From assembly GCA_947489315.1 (NCBI GenBank), contig CANLCX010000002.1, positions 744,001 through 808,000 of the forward strand: a stretch of 64,000 nt of DNA, in the 5' to 3' direction. Source of the DNA: an uncultured Sphingomonadaceae bacterium (GTDB taxonomy: Bacteria; Pseudomonadota; Alphaproteobacteria; Sphingomonadales; Sphingomonadaceae). A program made the position numbers and the translations under genes. The notes under the pieces were generated by a model that made no database searches, was not told the DNA's origin, and saw only the letters and a program-made list of their open reading frames with translations. This document shows positions 36,767 to 44,872 of the stretch, in pieces (position 1 is the stretch's first letter; every line of letters starts with the position of its first letter).

Positions 36767-36821
36767 CGGACGTTCCATCTTCGGAAAATCAAGTAAAATC
36801 TATCGCTAGCCGGTGGTCTAT

Positions 36822-37541
36822 TCAATGAGCAGTAAAAGCGCCCGCATCTGCAATATCCTGCAAACGGCCAGCATCGAGGATCTGGACATTGCGATGATCC
36901 GGCAGCGCGATCACGTCATTTTTCTTCAGCTGAGTGAGTTGGCGACTGACCGTTTCGATGGTCAGACCCAATATATCCGCCACTTGCTGACGCCCGAACG
37001 GCAAAGCAAATAGCTGAAGATTGCCGCCCACCACACTGCAGCTAGAATCTGCCAATCGTTCTGACATTTCGAGCAGGAAAGAGGCAACCCGCTCGGCCGC
37101 CGTTTTCCGGCCTAGTAACAGCATCGACCGGCGAACCCGATCAAGCTCGGTCAACGTCCGTTGTAATAGTTTATGTTCCAGATCAGGATGTTCGCGGACA
37201 AACTCGTCAAAATCGGAGCGGGAGAATACACAGACTTTGGAGTCCGCCAACGCTGTGACCGAATATTCATTCTTGTCGCCAAAGGGTCGGCCAACAAAAT
37301 CAGACGGGTATAGCAAGCCGATAATCTGTTCCCGGCCGTCTTCCAACGAAGAAGTAAGCTTAAAAGCGCCTTCGACAACGTTAGCGACGATCAGGCTATC
37401 GTCGCCTTCCCAAATAAGTGCTTGTCCAGCCTTGATGGCCACTTTGCGGGTGAGACGGTTGATCGCAATTAATTCATCGGGGTCCAGCGCGGAACAGATG
37501 GACTTGTTCCGTACAACACATTGTTCGCAATTGCTCAGCAT
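36822..37541 (-). CDS. fnr: Fnr-type oxygen-responsive regulator
   Basis: A 239-residue CRP/FNR regulator. The N-terminus has CEQCVVRNKSIC (C5, C8, C16), and a fourth cysteine lies in KVCVFSRSDF, so a 4Fe-4S oxygen sensor is likely, in the CxxC-N7-C spacing of alphaproteobacterial FnrL/FnrN. The cNMP-type barrel (LIWEGDDSLIVANVVEGAFK) is followed by the HTH ADILGLTIETVSRQLTQLK, whose E-SR positions contact TTGAT. Transcribed in the same direction as ccoN and most likely its activator. Confidence 0.93.
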   Translation of the reverse strand: MLSNCEQCVVRNKSICSALDPDELIAINRLTRKVAIKAGQALIWEGDDSLIVANVVEGAFKLTSSLEDGREQIIGLLYPSDFVGRPFGDKNEYSVTALADSKVCVFSRSDFDEFVREHPDLEHKLLQRTLTELDRVRRSMLLLGRKTAAERVASFLLEMSERLADSSCSVVGGNLQLFALPFGRQQVADILGLTIETVSRQLTQLKKNDVIALPDHRNVQILDAGRLQDIADAGAFTAH

Positions 37542-37640
37542 GGATCAATACACCTCGTTGAATTTTATAGGCACTTGCCCTTAGCGATTCTCCGGTTGTT
37601 TTGACCGCCAACTTTCTTGGCCAATAGTGTCATGTCCCTA

Positions 37641-38192
37641 CTAGAACGGAACGTCGTCGTCCAGATCGCTATCAAAGGCGCCGCCGCCCTGACCACCGCC
37701 AGAGGAGCCGCCACCGGATGATCCGCCACCAGTGCTGCCCCAGCCGTCATTGGAGCCACCGCCGCCGGAACCGCCACCTGATCCGCCACCCGAAGCACCG
37801 CCGCTCCAGCCGCCGTCATTGCCGCCGCCTTGGCCACCCTGACGGGAATCAAGCATTTCGAGCTTGCCGTCAAAGCCCTGCAAGACAATTTCGGTTGAAT
37901 AACGGTCATTGCCGGACTGATCCTGCCATTTGCGTGTCTGCAACTTGCCTTCAATGTAGACCTTACTGCCCTTACGCAGATATTTCTCAGCGACACCAGC
38001 CAGACCTTCAGAGAAGATCGCAACGCTATGCCACTCGGTCTTTTCTTTACGTTCGCCGGTGTTCTTGTCTTTCCAGCTTTCGGATGTTGCAATGCGCAGA
38101 TTGCAGACTTTACCGCCATTGTTAAACGTACGCACTTCAGGGTCGGCACCCAGGTTTCCTACGATAATTACTTTATTGATGCCGCCAGCCAT
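37641..38192 (-). CDS. ssb: Single-stranded DNA-binding protein
   Basis: A 183-residue SSB. OB fold from [20 protein letters not shown] through [20 protein letters not shown] and [21 protein letters not shown] very glycine/serine-rich linker follows (about residues 123-175), then the acidic tip SDLDDDVPF that recruits repair and replication partners. The frame is open far upstream, but AAGGGG eight bases before ATG 38192 and the family start decide. The G/S run produces long apparent frames on both strands that are not genes. Confidence 0.97.
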   Translation of the reverse strand: MAGGINKVIIVGNLGADPEVRTFNNGGKVCNLRIATSESWKDKNTGERKEKTEWHSVAIFSEGLAGVAEKYLRKGSKVYIEGKLQTRKWQDQSGNDRYSTEIVLQGFDGKLEMLDSRQGGQGGGNDGGWSGGASGGGSGGGSGGGGSNDGWGSTGGGSSGGGSSGGGQGGGAFDSDLDDDVPF

Positions 38193-38242
38193 TTGCATTT
38201 CCCCTTGGAATATCTTTGATGTTTTTCGAGTCTCTGGAGGCT

Positions 38243-40102
38243 CTATAGACCGAGGGCGACGGCACTCCAATATGTAATCCCGGCCGCGACGTAAGCTAGC
38301 GCAAAAAGATAGCCGAGCATGAACATCGGCCATTTCCAGCCGTTGGTTTCACGCTTGGTCACAGCGATGGTGGAGATACATTGCGGCGCAAAGACAAACC
38401 ACGCGAGAAATGCCAGCGCAGTTGGCAAGGACCAGCGGCTTTGCAAACGTTCGGTCAAGGATTTGGCTTCGGCCTCTTCATCGGGTGCATCAATCGCATA
38501 GGTTGTTGCCAGCGCCGCTACCGCCACTTCGCGCGCGGCCATGGCCGGGATGAGGGCCAGCGCAATATCACGGTTGAAACCAATGGGGGCAACGACCGGT
38601 TCGATGACATTTGCAATCCGGCCAGCGGCGGAATAGTCCACCTGACTCACCGGACTATCAATCGGTACTTTGGGATATGTCAGCATCAGCCACAATACGA
38701 CCGTTGCTGCAAAAATGATCGTACCGGCACGGCGCAGGAATATCCAACCGCGCTGCCACAGGCCCAGCAATATATCGCGGATGCGTGGCATTTGATATTT
38801 CGGCATTTCCATCAGGAAGCCGCTATTCGGGCCCTTGGCCACGGTGCTACGCAGCACCAGCGCCACGACCATCGCACCGACGATGCCGAATATATATAGT
38901 CCGAACAGGACCAGCCCCTGCAAACCAACACCCGGCCCCACGTCGCGCGCGGGGATGAATGCACCAATGATGATCGCATAAACCGGCAGTCGGGCCGCGC
39001 AGGTCATTAACGGAGCAACCAATATGGTGGTCAATCGATCCTTCGGGTCAGCTATGCTGCGCGTCGCCATGATACCTGGAATGGCGCAAGCGAAGGAGGA
39101 AAGGAGCGGAATGAAGCTGCGCCCGGACAAGCCGACACTGGCCATCAGTCGGTCCATGATAAAGGCCGCGCGGGTCATATAACCGCTGGCTTCCAAGAGC
39201 AGGATGAAAAGGAACAGGATTAAAATTTGCGGGAGGAAGACTACAACCGAGCCAACCCCGCCAATCGCGCCTTCAATAATGAAGTCGCGCAAGAAGCCTT
39301 CGGGGAGCGAGGCTTCCACAGCAGCAGCAGCCCACTCACTTGCACTCTCGATCCAGCCGATTGGCGCCTCGGACCAAGCAAAGACCGCTTGAAACATGAC
39401 GAACATAATCGCGAGCAAGGTGATTGGACCCGCAATAGGATGTAGAAAAAACGCATCGGCGCGTTCTGACCAGCGGCGACCGGCAGTTTCCGAAACCACG
39501 GTCAGATTGGCGATTTTCTTCGCCTGTTTGCGCAGTCCGTGGTCACGTTCTTTGGAAACCACGACATCCTGCTGGTCTGCTTTTTTGCTCAACCGGGTTT
39601 CAATCGCGGCAGACAAATCGTCAAGCCCGCGACGGCGCACAGCAACCGTTGGTACCACAGGTACGCCCAATGCTTTTTCAAGCTTTTCCGGATCAAGCGT
39701 CAATCCATCCCGCTCGGCCAAATCCATCATATTAAGTGCAATGACAACGGGCCGGCCCAGCGCAATGACTTCCAGCGCAAAACGCAGATGATTGTCGAGA
39801 TTAGCGGCATCCAGCACGATGATAATCGCGTCCGGTTTACGCTCGCCTTGCTGTTCACCCATGATTACGCTGCGCGTCACCGCCTCGTCGGGGCTCGTCG
39901 GTTCAAGGCTGTAGCTGCCGGGCAAATCAACCAATTCCGCAGGCCGCCCATCGGGCATCTGGAAATGACCGGATTTACGCTCGACGGTCACACCGGGATA
40001 GTTTGCGATTTTCTGCCGCGCACCGGTCAGTGCGTTGAACAAGGCACTTTTGCCAGCATTGGGGTTGCCCGCCAGGACAATAAGAGGGGCCGCTTCACTC
40101 AT
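38243..40102 (-). CDS. feoB: Ferrous iron transporter FeoB
   Basis: A 619-residue inner-membrane Fe(II) importer with an N-terminal G-protein. G1 GNPNAGKS, G2/[11 protein letters not shown]3 DLPGSYSL and G4 NMMD are all intact. The membrane part shows the two gate motifs, including [16 protein letters not shown], with conserved cysteine, and [10 protein letters not shown]. It lacks the C-terminal FeoC-like extension and is shorter than the ~770 residues of E. coli FeoB, as is common in this group. Four bases separate it from feoA upstream. Confidence 0.96.
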   Translation of the reverse strand: MSEAAPLIVLAGNPNAGKSALFNALTGARQKIANYPGVTVERKSGHFQMPDGRPAELVDLPGSYSLEPTSPDEAVTRSVIMGEQQGERKPDAIIIVLDAANLDNHLRFALEVIALGRPVVIALNMMDLAERDGLTLDPEKLEKALGVPVVPTVAVRRRGLDDLSAAIETRLSKKADQQDVVVSKERDHGLRKQAKKIANLTVVSETAGRRWSERADAFFLHPIAGPITLLAIMFVMFQAVFAWSEAPIGWIESASEWAAAAVEASLPEGFLRDFIIEGAIGGVGSVVVFLPQILILFLFILLLEASGYMTRAAFIMDRLMASVGLSGRSFIPLLSSFACAIPGIMATRSIADPKDRLTTILVAPLMTCAARLPVYAIIIGAFIPARDVGPGVGLQGLVLFGLYIFGIVGAMVVALVLRSTVAKGPNSGFLMEMPKYQMPRIRDILLGLWQRGWIFLRRAGTIIFAATVVLWLMLTYPKVPIDSPVSQVDYSAAGRIANVIEPVVAPIGFNRDIALALIPAMAAREVAVAALATTYAIDAPDEEAEAKSLTERLQSRWSLPTALAFLAWFVFAPQCISTIAVTKRETNGWKWPMFMLGYLFALAYVAAGITYWSAVALGL

Positions 40103-40105
40103 GAT

Positions 40106-40372
40106 CTAGGCCGGAATGACCACCGATATAGCTGACGCATGGGATTTGCGCACCGCGATCATCATGCGCCCCACTTTCAGAGCGATGGGGTCATTGAAAC
40201 CGAACATGCCTTTGTGGAGCTTTTCTATTTCGACACCTTCATCCAGACCCAGTGCGCGAAGACGGGCGCCTTCATTTTCTGACATGGATTCCCAATCAAT
40301 CGCAGAAATTTCGGCGCGCTGGCGCATGGAAAGGCGATCCAGCGTAACCGCTAATGTAACCGGTGCGTTCAT
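40106..40372 (-). CDS. feoA: FeoA-domain protein
   Basis: An 88-residue SH3-like FeoA protein that assists FeoB. Blocks ARLRALGLDEGVEIEKLHKG and PIALKVGRMMIAVRKSHASA are typical. ATG 40372 (MNAPVTLAVTL) is preferred to a TTG four codons upstream. First gene of feoAB; a palindromic, Fur-like site lies upstream at 40396-40418. Confidence 0.92.
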   Translation of the reverse strand: MNAPVTLAVTLDRLSMRQRAEISAIDWESMSENEGARLRALGLDEGVEIEKLHKGMFGFNDPIALKVGRMMIAVRKSHASAISVVIPA

Positions 40373-40395
40373 AGATAAACTCAATAGATCTCAGT

Positions 40396-40418
40396 TGCGA
40401 CTGATTATCAATATTGAT
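40396..40418 (-). promoter_or_regulatory. Fur-like site and 12-bp palindrome upstream of feoAB
   Basis: TGCGACTGATTATCA (40396-40410) fits a 7-1-7 Fur arrangement with one perfect half (ATTATCA), and it overlaps the perfect palindrome ATCAATATTGAT (40407-40418). The position, 24 bases or more before the feoA start, suits an iron-dependent repressor. Which regulator binds cannot be told from sequence alone. Confidence 0.45.
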
Positions 40419-40486
40419 TGGTTCTGGCGAGTCTTTTGTTTGTACGGCTTATATATTCTATTGATAAGTCTAGCAGAAATCTATGA

Positions 40487-41164
40487 TCAGGCCCCGCGAT
40501 AGCGCAACCGCCCAATGAAACGGGCCATGCTGAACCGATCCCCACTGGGCCGCGTAATCTTGGCTTTGACCTTCTCAAACTGCATGACATTCTCGATCCG
40601 GCGATCCAGAAACGCCTTGGTTTCGGCATGGTCCTCGCTTTCGTCATCGAGAAAAACGCTAATCGTGCTGCCGTAGACGGCCGAAAGCAAAGTCCGCTTT
40701 GTGTAATGATTATAGTCAGTCGCCGTATCACCAGCCAGCCGCCACATTGTGTCCGCTGCGTGCCAACCAAGCTTTGCGGCAGTCCGAAGGTTAGGCGGCG
40801 CTGCCAGTATCGCCAAAGCCCGGCGCAACCCTTCCCGGTCCGCTTCCAGCACTTCCAATCGCGCCACGACCAGTGCAGTAATCCGTTCGCGAATTTTCAT
40901 CGCGCCCAGTTCTTCTTTAGAAAATTTGGCCGTCATCGCATCGTCAACCGACACAAACCAGGCATCAATCATATCAACCGGACCATCGTTAAACGCCAGT
41001 CCAGCCATCTCGGTATCGACGCCAGCCTGTTCTGCCGCAGCAGCAACAGCTTTCTCATTCCAGCCATCAAAAGCCGCCTGCGATGCCAAAAGCGGCGCAA
41101 GATAGGCGCGCACTTCATCAAGTGTCGGGTCGTCTCGCAATGGTTCTAGCTTTTTTGATAGCAT
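40487..41164 (-). CDS. COQ9-family protein
   Basis: A 225-residue COQ9-like protein, a lipid-binding helper of ubiquinone hydroxylation. N-terminal TetR-like helical part (LDEVRAYLAPLLASQAAFDGWN, GVDTEMAGLAFNDG, MIDAWF), then the C-terminal region with KIRERITALVVARLEVL and WRLAGDTATDYNHYTKRTLL, the conserved surface of the family. AAGGAG before ATG 41164. It may act with the UbiH-type monooxygenase of this window (24177-25409), although the two genes are far apart. Confidence 0.92.
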   Translation of the reverse strand: MLSKKLEPLRDDPTLDEVRAYLAPLLASQAAFDGWNEKAVAAAAEQAGVDTEMAGLAFNDGPVDMIDAWFVSVDDAMTAKFSKEELGAMKIRERITALVVARLEVLEADREGLRRALAILAAPPNLRTAAKLGWHAADTMWRLAGDTATDYNHYTKRTLLSAVYGSTISVFLDDESEDHAETKAFLDRRIENVMQFEKVKAKITRPSGDRFSMARFIGRLRYRGA

Positions 41165-41319
41165 GTCCTGTGCTCCTTATTGCGTGCGGGGGCGTTTTGG
41201 GGCGGTCAATAAATCCGATATAGGCTGAAAGAAAAGATTTTCAAAGCACTGCATTGCAAAGCGCCACTGGTCTGCCTAGCTATTCATCAAGCAATTAAAA
41301 ATAGCGAAAGAGCAAATTT

Positions 41320-42417
41320 ATGAGCACATTATTTGATCCCATTACACTGGGCGCGATTGAAGCACCCAACCGGATGCTCATGGCCCCGCTGACCCGGTGC
41401 CGTTCGACAATGGAGCATGTGCCGACCCCGATCATGGGCGAATATTATTCCCAGCGCGCCGGTGCTGGCCTGATCATTTCGGAAGCCACTGGCATTAGCC
41501 AGCAAGGCTTGGGTACGCCCTTCGCGCCCGGTATTTGGAATGATGAACAAACCGAAGCATGGAAGCCGATTATTGAGCAAGTCCATGCCGCCGGTGGCCG
41601 GATCATTTGCCAGCTCTGGCATATGGGCCGGATCGTCCACCCTGATTTCCTTGGTGGTGAAAAGCCCGTTTCTTCTTCCGCAACGACTGCCCCGGGCAGC
41701 GTCCGCACCTATCAGGGCAAGCGCGACTATGTCGAAGCGCGTCCACTGGAACTGAATGAAATTCCGGCCTTGCTCGACGATTATACCAATGCCGCTGAAA
41801 ATGCGAAAAAAGCAGGCTTTGACGGCGTACAGTTGCACAGTGCCAACGGCTATCTCATCGATCAGTTCATTCGCTCTGGTACAAATTTCCGGACCGACGA
41901 ATATGGCGGCTCGATCGAAAACCGCATCCGTTTGCTGGGTGAAGTGACGCAGCGGCTCGTTGATGTCTGGGGCAGCGACCGGGTTTCTGTGCGACTCTCC
42001 CCCAATGGAGATTCCCAAGGCGCGGATGATGCAACCCCGATAGAGACCTTTACCGCGGCGGCCAAATTGCTCGACAGCATTGGCATTGCGTTTCTCGAAC
42101 TGCGGGAACCACCAGCGCACGGCACTTACGGCAATACCGACGTGCCAATAGTCAGCCCAAATATTCGTCCGGTGTTCAGCAAGCCATTGGTGCTCAACAG
42201 CGATTATTTTTATGATAATGCGACAGAGGCGTTGGCCAATGACAAAGCCGATGCGATCAGTTTTGGCCGGACATTCATGACCAATCCAGATCTGCCCGAG
42301 CGTTTCCGTACCGGCGCGGAACTGAACCCGATCGACTTTACGCCATCATGGTATAGCCAGGGTGCGGAAGGTTACGTGGACTATCCCACCATGGAACAAG
42401 CCAAAGCAACCGCCTGA
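41320..42417 (+). CDS. Old yellow enzyme (alkene reductase)
   Basis: A 365-residue FMN-dependent ene-reductase of the OYE/NemA family, reducing activated C=C bonds with NADPH. Seen: MAPLTRCRS at the FMN site, WHMGRIVHP, the substrate-binding pair in FDGVQLHSANGYLIDQFIRS with His and Asn, RTDEYGGSIENR and VSVRLSPNG. The barrel is full length. Natural substrate unknown; roles in oxidative or electrophile stress are usual. Single gene with its own upstream region. Confidence 0.95.
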   Translation: MSTLFDPITLGAIEAPNRMLMAPLTRCRSTMEHVPTPIMGEYYSQRAGAGLIISEATGISQQGLGTPFAPGIWNDEQTEAWKPIIEQVHAAGGRIICQLWHMGRIVHPDFLGGEKPVSSSATTAPGSVRTYQGKRDYVEARPLELNEIPALLDDYTNAAENAKKAGFDGVQLHSANGYLIDQFIRSGTNFRTDEYGGSIENRIRLLGEVTQRLVDVWGSDRVSVRLSPNGDSQGADDATPIETFTAAAKLLDSIGIAFLELREPPAHGTYGNTDVPIVSPNIRPVFSKPLVLNSDYFYDNATEALANDKADAISFGRTFMTNPDLPERFRTGAELNPIDFTPSWYSQGAEGYVDYPTMEQAKATA

Positions 42418-42435
42418 AGTATAAATTTTATAGAA

Positions 42436-42891
42436 TTAGAATGAACTTTGGAGCCGCCGGAACATATCATGGACCGGTGGCTCTTTAGCTTCCTGATATT
42501 CCATCCGCGCTGAAAGACGTTGCAGCCGCTGGAACAGCTCTTCGCTGGCGTTGATAATCTGCTGCGCTTCTAATGGAAACAGTTCTACCACTGGACCATC
42601 ACTTGCGGCGGCATATCCCAATTCGCGATTATGATTCCATGCCTCGCCCTCAGTCAGGTCATCGCCATGCAGCGTTTTTTGATTCAGCAGCCATGCAATG
42701 CAATGCATTAGCCGGGTCGTAACTTTCAGCGATTCACAAGAAAAGGCTACAGGCAATGTAGCGTCATCCAGACATTCGTCGTTAAACCGCCCGGACTCAA
42801 AATAGGATCTTGCTTCATCCGCGAGCACCATCGACTCGGTATAAAGCGCATCCAGTAATTTGGGCGTCATCAGTGCTTCGCTATTGGCCAT
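42436..42891 (-). CDS. DUF1465 protein
   Basis: A 151-residue cytoplasmic protein matching DUF1465: LYTESMVLADEARSYFE, TRLMHCIAWLLNQKTL, LPLEAQQIINASEELFQRLQ-type helices and the end HDMFRRLQSSF. The family is alphaproteobacterial and linked by neighbourhood with cell-envelope regulators; function unknown. ATG 42891 is the likely start; an ATG at 42870 is possible, and no clear ribosome site marks either. Confidence 0.85.
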   Translation of the reverse strand: MANSEALMTPKLLDALYTESMVLADEARSYFESGRFNDECLDDATLPVAFSCESLKVTTRLMHCIAWLLNQKTLHGDDLTEGEAWNHNRELGYAAASDGPVVELFPLEAQQIINASEELFQRLQRLSARMEYQEAKEPPVHDMFRRLQSSF

Positions 42892-43051
42892 GTCACTGGT
42901 GTAGCAAATTTTTTGTGAGCAAGGACAGTTAAAATTTGCGGCGCACAGGGTTAATTTCCAAGATGTTTCAATGTGACACGCCGCGTCGCAAGGGGTTAAT
43001 TGATGGATAAAAACGGTTAACTCGGTCGATCTTCCCTGAAAGCCGTCACTA

Positions 43052-43255
43052 TCAGGCAATAATATCCGGGATCAGTTGATTTTCGATCACGATGATCCGG
43101 TCTCGTAGCTGCAACTTACGCTTCTTCAATCGCGCAGCGCGCAGCTGATCATGGCCACCAGATTCCAGCAGAGCCGCGATCGCATCGTCCAGATCACGAT
43201 GCTCGATTCTCAGCAGTTCGAGCCGCTGTCGCAACTCTTGATCGCTTATCGCCAT
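43052..43255 (-). CDS. YdcH-family (DUF465) protein
   Basis: A 67-residue coiled-coil protein: LRQRLELLRIEHRDLDDAIA, then LLESGGHDQLRAARLKKRKL and QLRDRIIVIENQL. This is the YdcH pattern (short antiparallel helices, LKKRKLxLRD). Role unknown. It is transcribed away from a second, shorter YdcH gene (43444-43602) across a shared 190-base spacer, so the two are paralogues in divergent order. Confidence 0.88.
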   Translation of the reverse strand: MAISDQELRQRLELLRIEHRDLDDAIAALLESGGHDQLRAARLKKRKLQLRDRIIVIENQLIPDIIA

Positions 43256-43443
43256 AATGGATCCATTCGCCCCTTGCATGCCTGCAACATTTTTGTCATC
43301 TTCACCCTATTCATGGTTTTGGTCTAAACCAAGACAATTATTCCGTGATGATCGTCGCCGACTTAATCATAAGCGCGCGACATAGAGAAAGGGACACCCG
43401 CAACCACTTTCAACCAGCAACACTATATAATCAGGAGAATATT

Positions 43444-43602
43444 ATGGATCAGAATCATGTGTCAGCCCTGCGCGGAAAGCACGAAGCCCTCGACCGGAAA
43501 ATCAACCAAGAAGAGGCCCGCCCGGTTCCAGATACGATTCGACTCCATGACCTGAAAAAACAAAAACTGCGGTTGAAAGATGTATTGCTTGCCGAAGTCT
43601 GA
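43444..43602 (+). CDS. YdcH-family (DUF465) protein, short
   Basis: A 52-residue helical protein: MDQNHVSALRGKHEALDRKI, then NQEEARPVPDTIRLHDLKKQ and KLRLKDVLLAEV. The LKKQKLRLKD block is the YdcH signature. AGGAGA before ATG 43444 decides the start against an ATG 33 codons upstream. Divergent paralogue of the preceding gene. Confidence 0.88.
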   Translation: MDQNHVSALRGKHEALDRKINQEEARPVPDTIRLHDLKKQKLRLKDVLLAEV

Positions 43603-43609
43603 TCTTTTG

Positions 43610-43680
43610 ATGATTTAGCATAAAAATTGGGCCGGATGATTGGATCGGGCCCATGACACCCGCAAACCAAGCTAAATCAT
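43610..43680 (+). repeat. Inverted-repeat element, copy B
   Basis: Outer arms ATGATTTAGC (43610-43619) and GCTAAATCAT (43671-43680) are perfect; inner arms TGGGCC (43628-43633) and GGCCCA (43648-43653) too. The right half CACCCGCAAAC...GCTAAATCA resembles CACCTGCGAAC...GCTAGATCA of the element at 44781-44865. It lies between the short YdcH gene and the MDR gene; no T-run follows. Confidence 0.7.
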
Positions 43681-43748
43681 TCGAGTCATTGACTTACTCT
43701 CCGCTTTCCCCAAGGATTTGGGAATAAGACATTGAGAGGACCGTCCCT

Positions 43749-44768
43749 ATGACCACAAACCAGATCTGGTATTTACGCAAACGCCCTGTTGGCAAGATAG
43801 CCGATGGCGACCTTGAGCTCGTTACCGAAGAAATGGCGCCGCTAGGTCCCGAGATGATTCGAGTGCGTACTATTTATCTATCGCTCGATCCCACCAATCG
43901 GATCTGGATGAGTGACATGGACGGTTATTTACCGCCGGTCGCGATTGATGACCCAATGCGCGGCGGCGGCATTGGTGTGGTCGAGGAAAGCAATTTTGAT
44001 GGCGTGCCGGTCGGTTCCCTAATTAACACCGGCTTGTCCACTTGGGCGCTGTATAATGACATAGCTGGCGGCATGGCGAGCGTATTGCCGTCTATTCCCG
44101 GCGTTCCTCTCACTGCTTATATGGGCCCATTGGGCGCAACCGGCATGACCGCCTATTTCGGACTGATGGATATCGGCAAACCGAAGAAAGGCGACACATT
44201 AGTCGTTTCAGCGGCGGCTGGGGCCGTGGGATCCATGGTTGGACAAATTGGCAAGATTCACGGATGCCATGTCGTTGGCATTGCGGGCTCCGACGACAAA
44301 TGCAAATGGCTCACCGAAGAGGCGGGCTTTGATGCGGCGATCAACTACAAGACCGAAGATGTTGGCGCTGCTCTCGACAAACATTGCCCGAACGGGATTG
44401 ATATCAACTTTGAAAGTGTCGGCGGCGAAATCATGGATGCGGTGATTGCACGGCTCAACGATTTCTCACGCATGCCGCTATGCGGACTGATATCCACTTA
44501 TAACGATGTGAACGGATCACCGGGTCCGGCCAATTTCGCTAACCTGCTCATGCGGCGTACCACGTTGCGCGGCTTCATCATCCTCGATTATTTCGATCGC
44601 TTTCCCGAAGGCGCACAGGCCATGGCCGGATGGTTGATGGAAGGGCGCATCAAGTTCGAGACGGATGTCGTACAGGGCATTGAAAATGCTCCGGCTTCGA
44701 TCGATCGCCTGTTCACGGGCGCCAATTTGGGCAAGCTTGCCGTTCAATTTGGTCCGGAACCAGACTAA
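43749..44768 (+). CDS. MDR-family NADP-dependent oxidoreductase
   Basis: A 339-residue zinc-free medium-chain reductase of the leukotriene B4 dehydrogenase / curcumin reductase group, which reduces C=C bonds of enones. MTTNQIWYLRKRPVGKI and YLSLDPTNRIWMSDM are family N-terminal blocks; VSAAAGAVGSMVGQIGKIHG is the NADP-binding fold; FESVGGEIMDAVIARLN follows. AGAGGA precedes ATG 43749. Inverted-repeat elements lie directly on both sides of the gene (43610-43680 and 44781-44865). Confidence 0.93.
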   Translation: MTTNQIWYLRKRPVGKIADGDLELVTEEMAPLGPEMIRVRTIYLSLDPTNRIWMSDMDGYLPPVAIDDPMRGGGIGVVEESNFDGVPVGSLINTGLSTWALYNDIAGGMASVLPSIPGVPLTAYMGPLGATGMTAYFGLMDIGKPKKGDTLVVSAAAGAVGSMVGQIGKIHGCHVVGIAGSDDKCKWLTEEAGFDAAINYKTEDVGAALDKHCPNGIDINFESVGGEIMDAVIARLNDFSRMPLCGLISTYNDVNGSPGPANFANLLMRRTTLRGFIILDYFDRFPEGAQAMAGWLMEGRIKFETDVVQGIENAPASIDRLFTGANLGKLAVQFGPEPD

Positions 44769-44780
44769 ATCGCTTTAAAC

Positions 44781-44865
44781 ATCTAGCACAAGTCGCAGGA
44801 CGATATGTATTTTCTGGCTTTTGCCCTGATTTGCATATCGCACCTGCGAACAGTTTCTGCTAGAT
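44781..44865 (+). repeat. Inverted-repeat element, copy A, leader of ptsP
   Basis: Three nested pairs of arms: ATCTAGCA/TGCTAGAT (44781-44788 with 44858-44865), CGCAGG/CCTGCG (44794-44799 with 44843-44848) and CGATATG/CATATCG (44801-44807 with 44834-44840), enclosing a 26-base loop. That is 21 paired positions, ending seven bases before the ptsP ATG (44873). It is too large and T-poor for a terminator; a leader structure or repeat element fits better. Confidence 0.75.
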
Positions 44866-44872
44866 CAATCTC

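Noticed and set aside
37565-38149. Long frame overlapping ssb in another frame
   Set aside because: Produced by the glycine/serine-rich linker of SSB; no domain.
40469-40479. TCTAGCAGAAA shared with the ptsP leader element
   Set aside because: An 11-base match without matching arms; chance cannot be excluded.
43076-43090. TTGAT-N4-GATCA as an FNR site
   Set aside because: Lies inside the YdcH coding sequence and misses the consensus right half.
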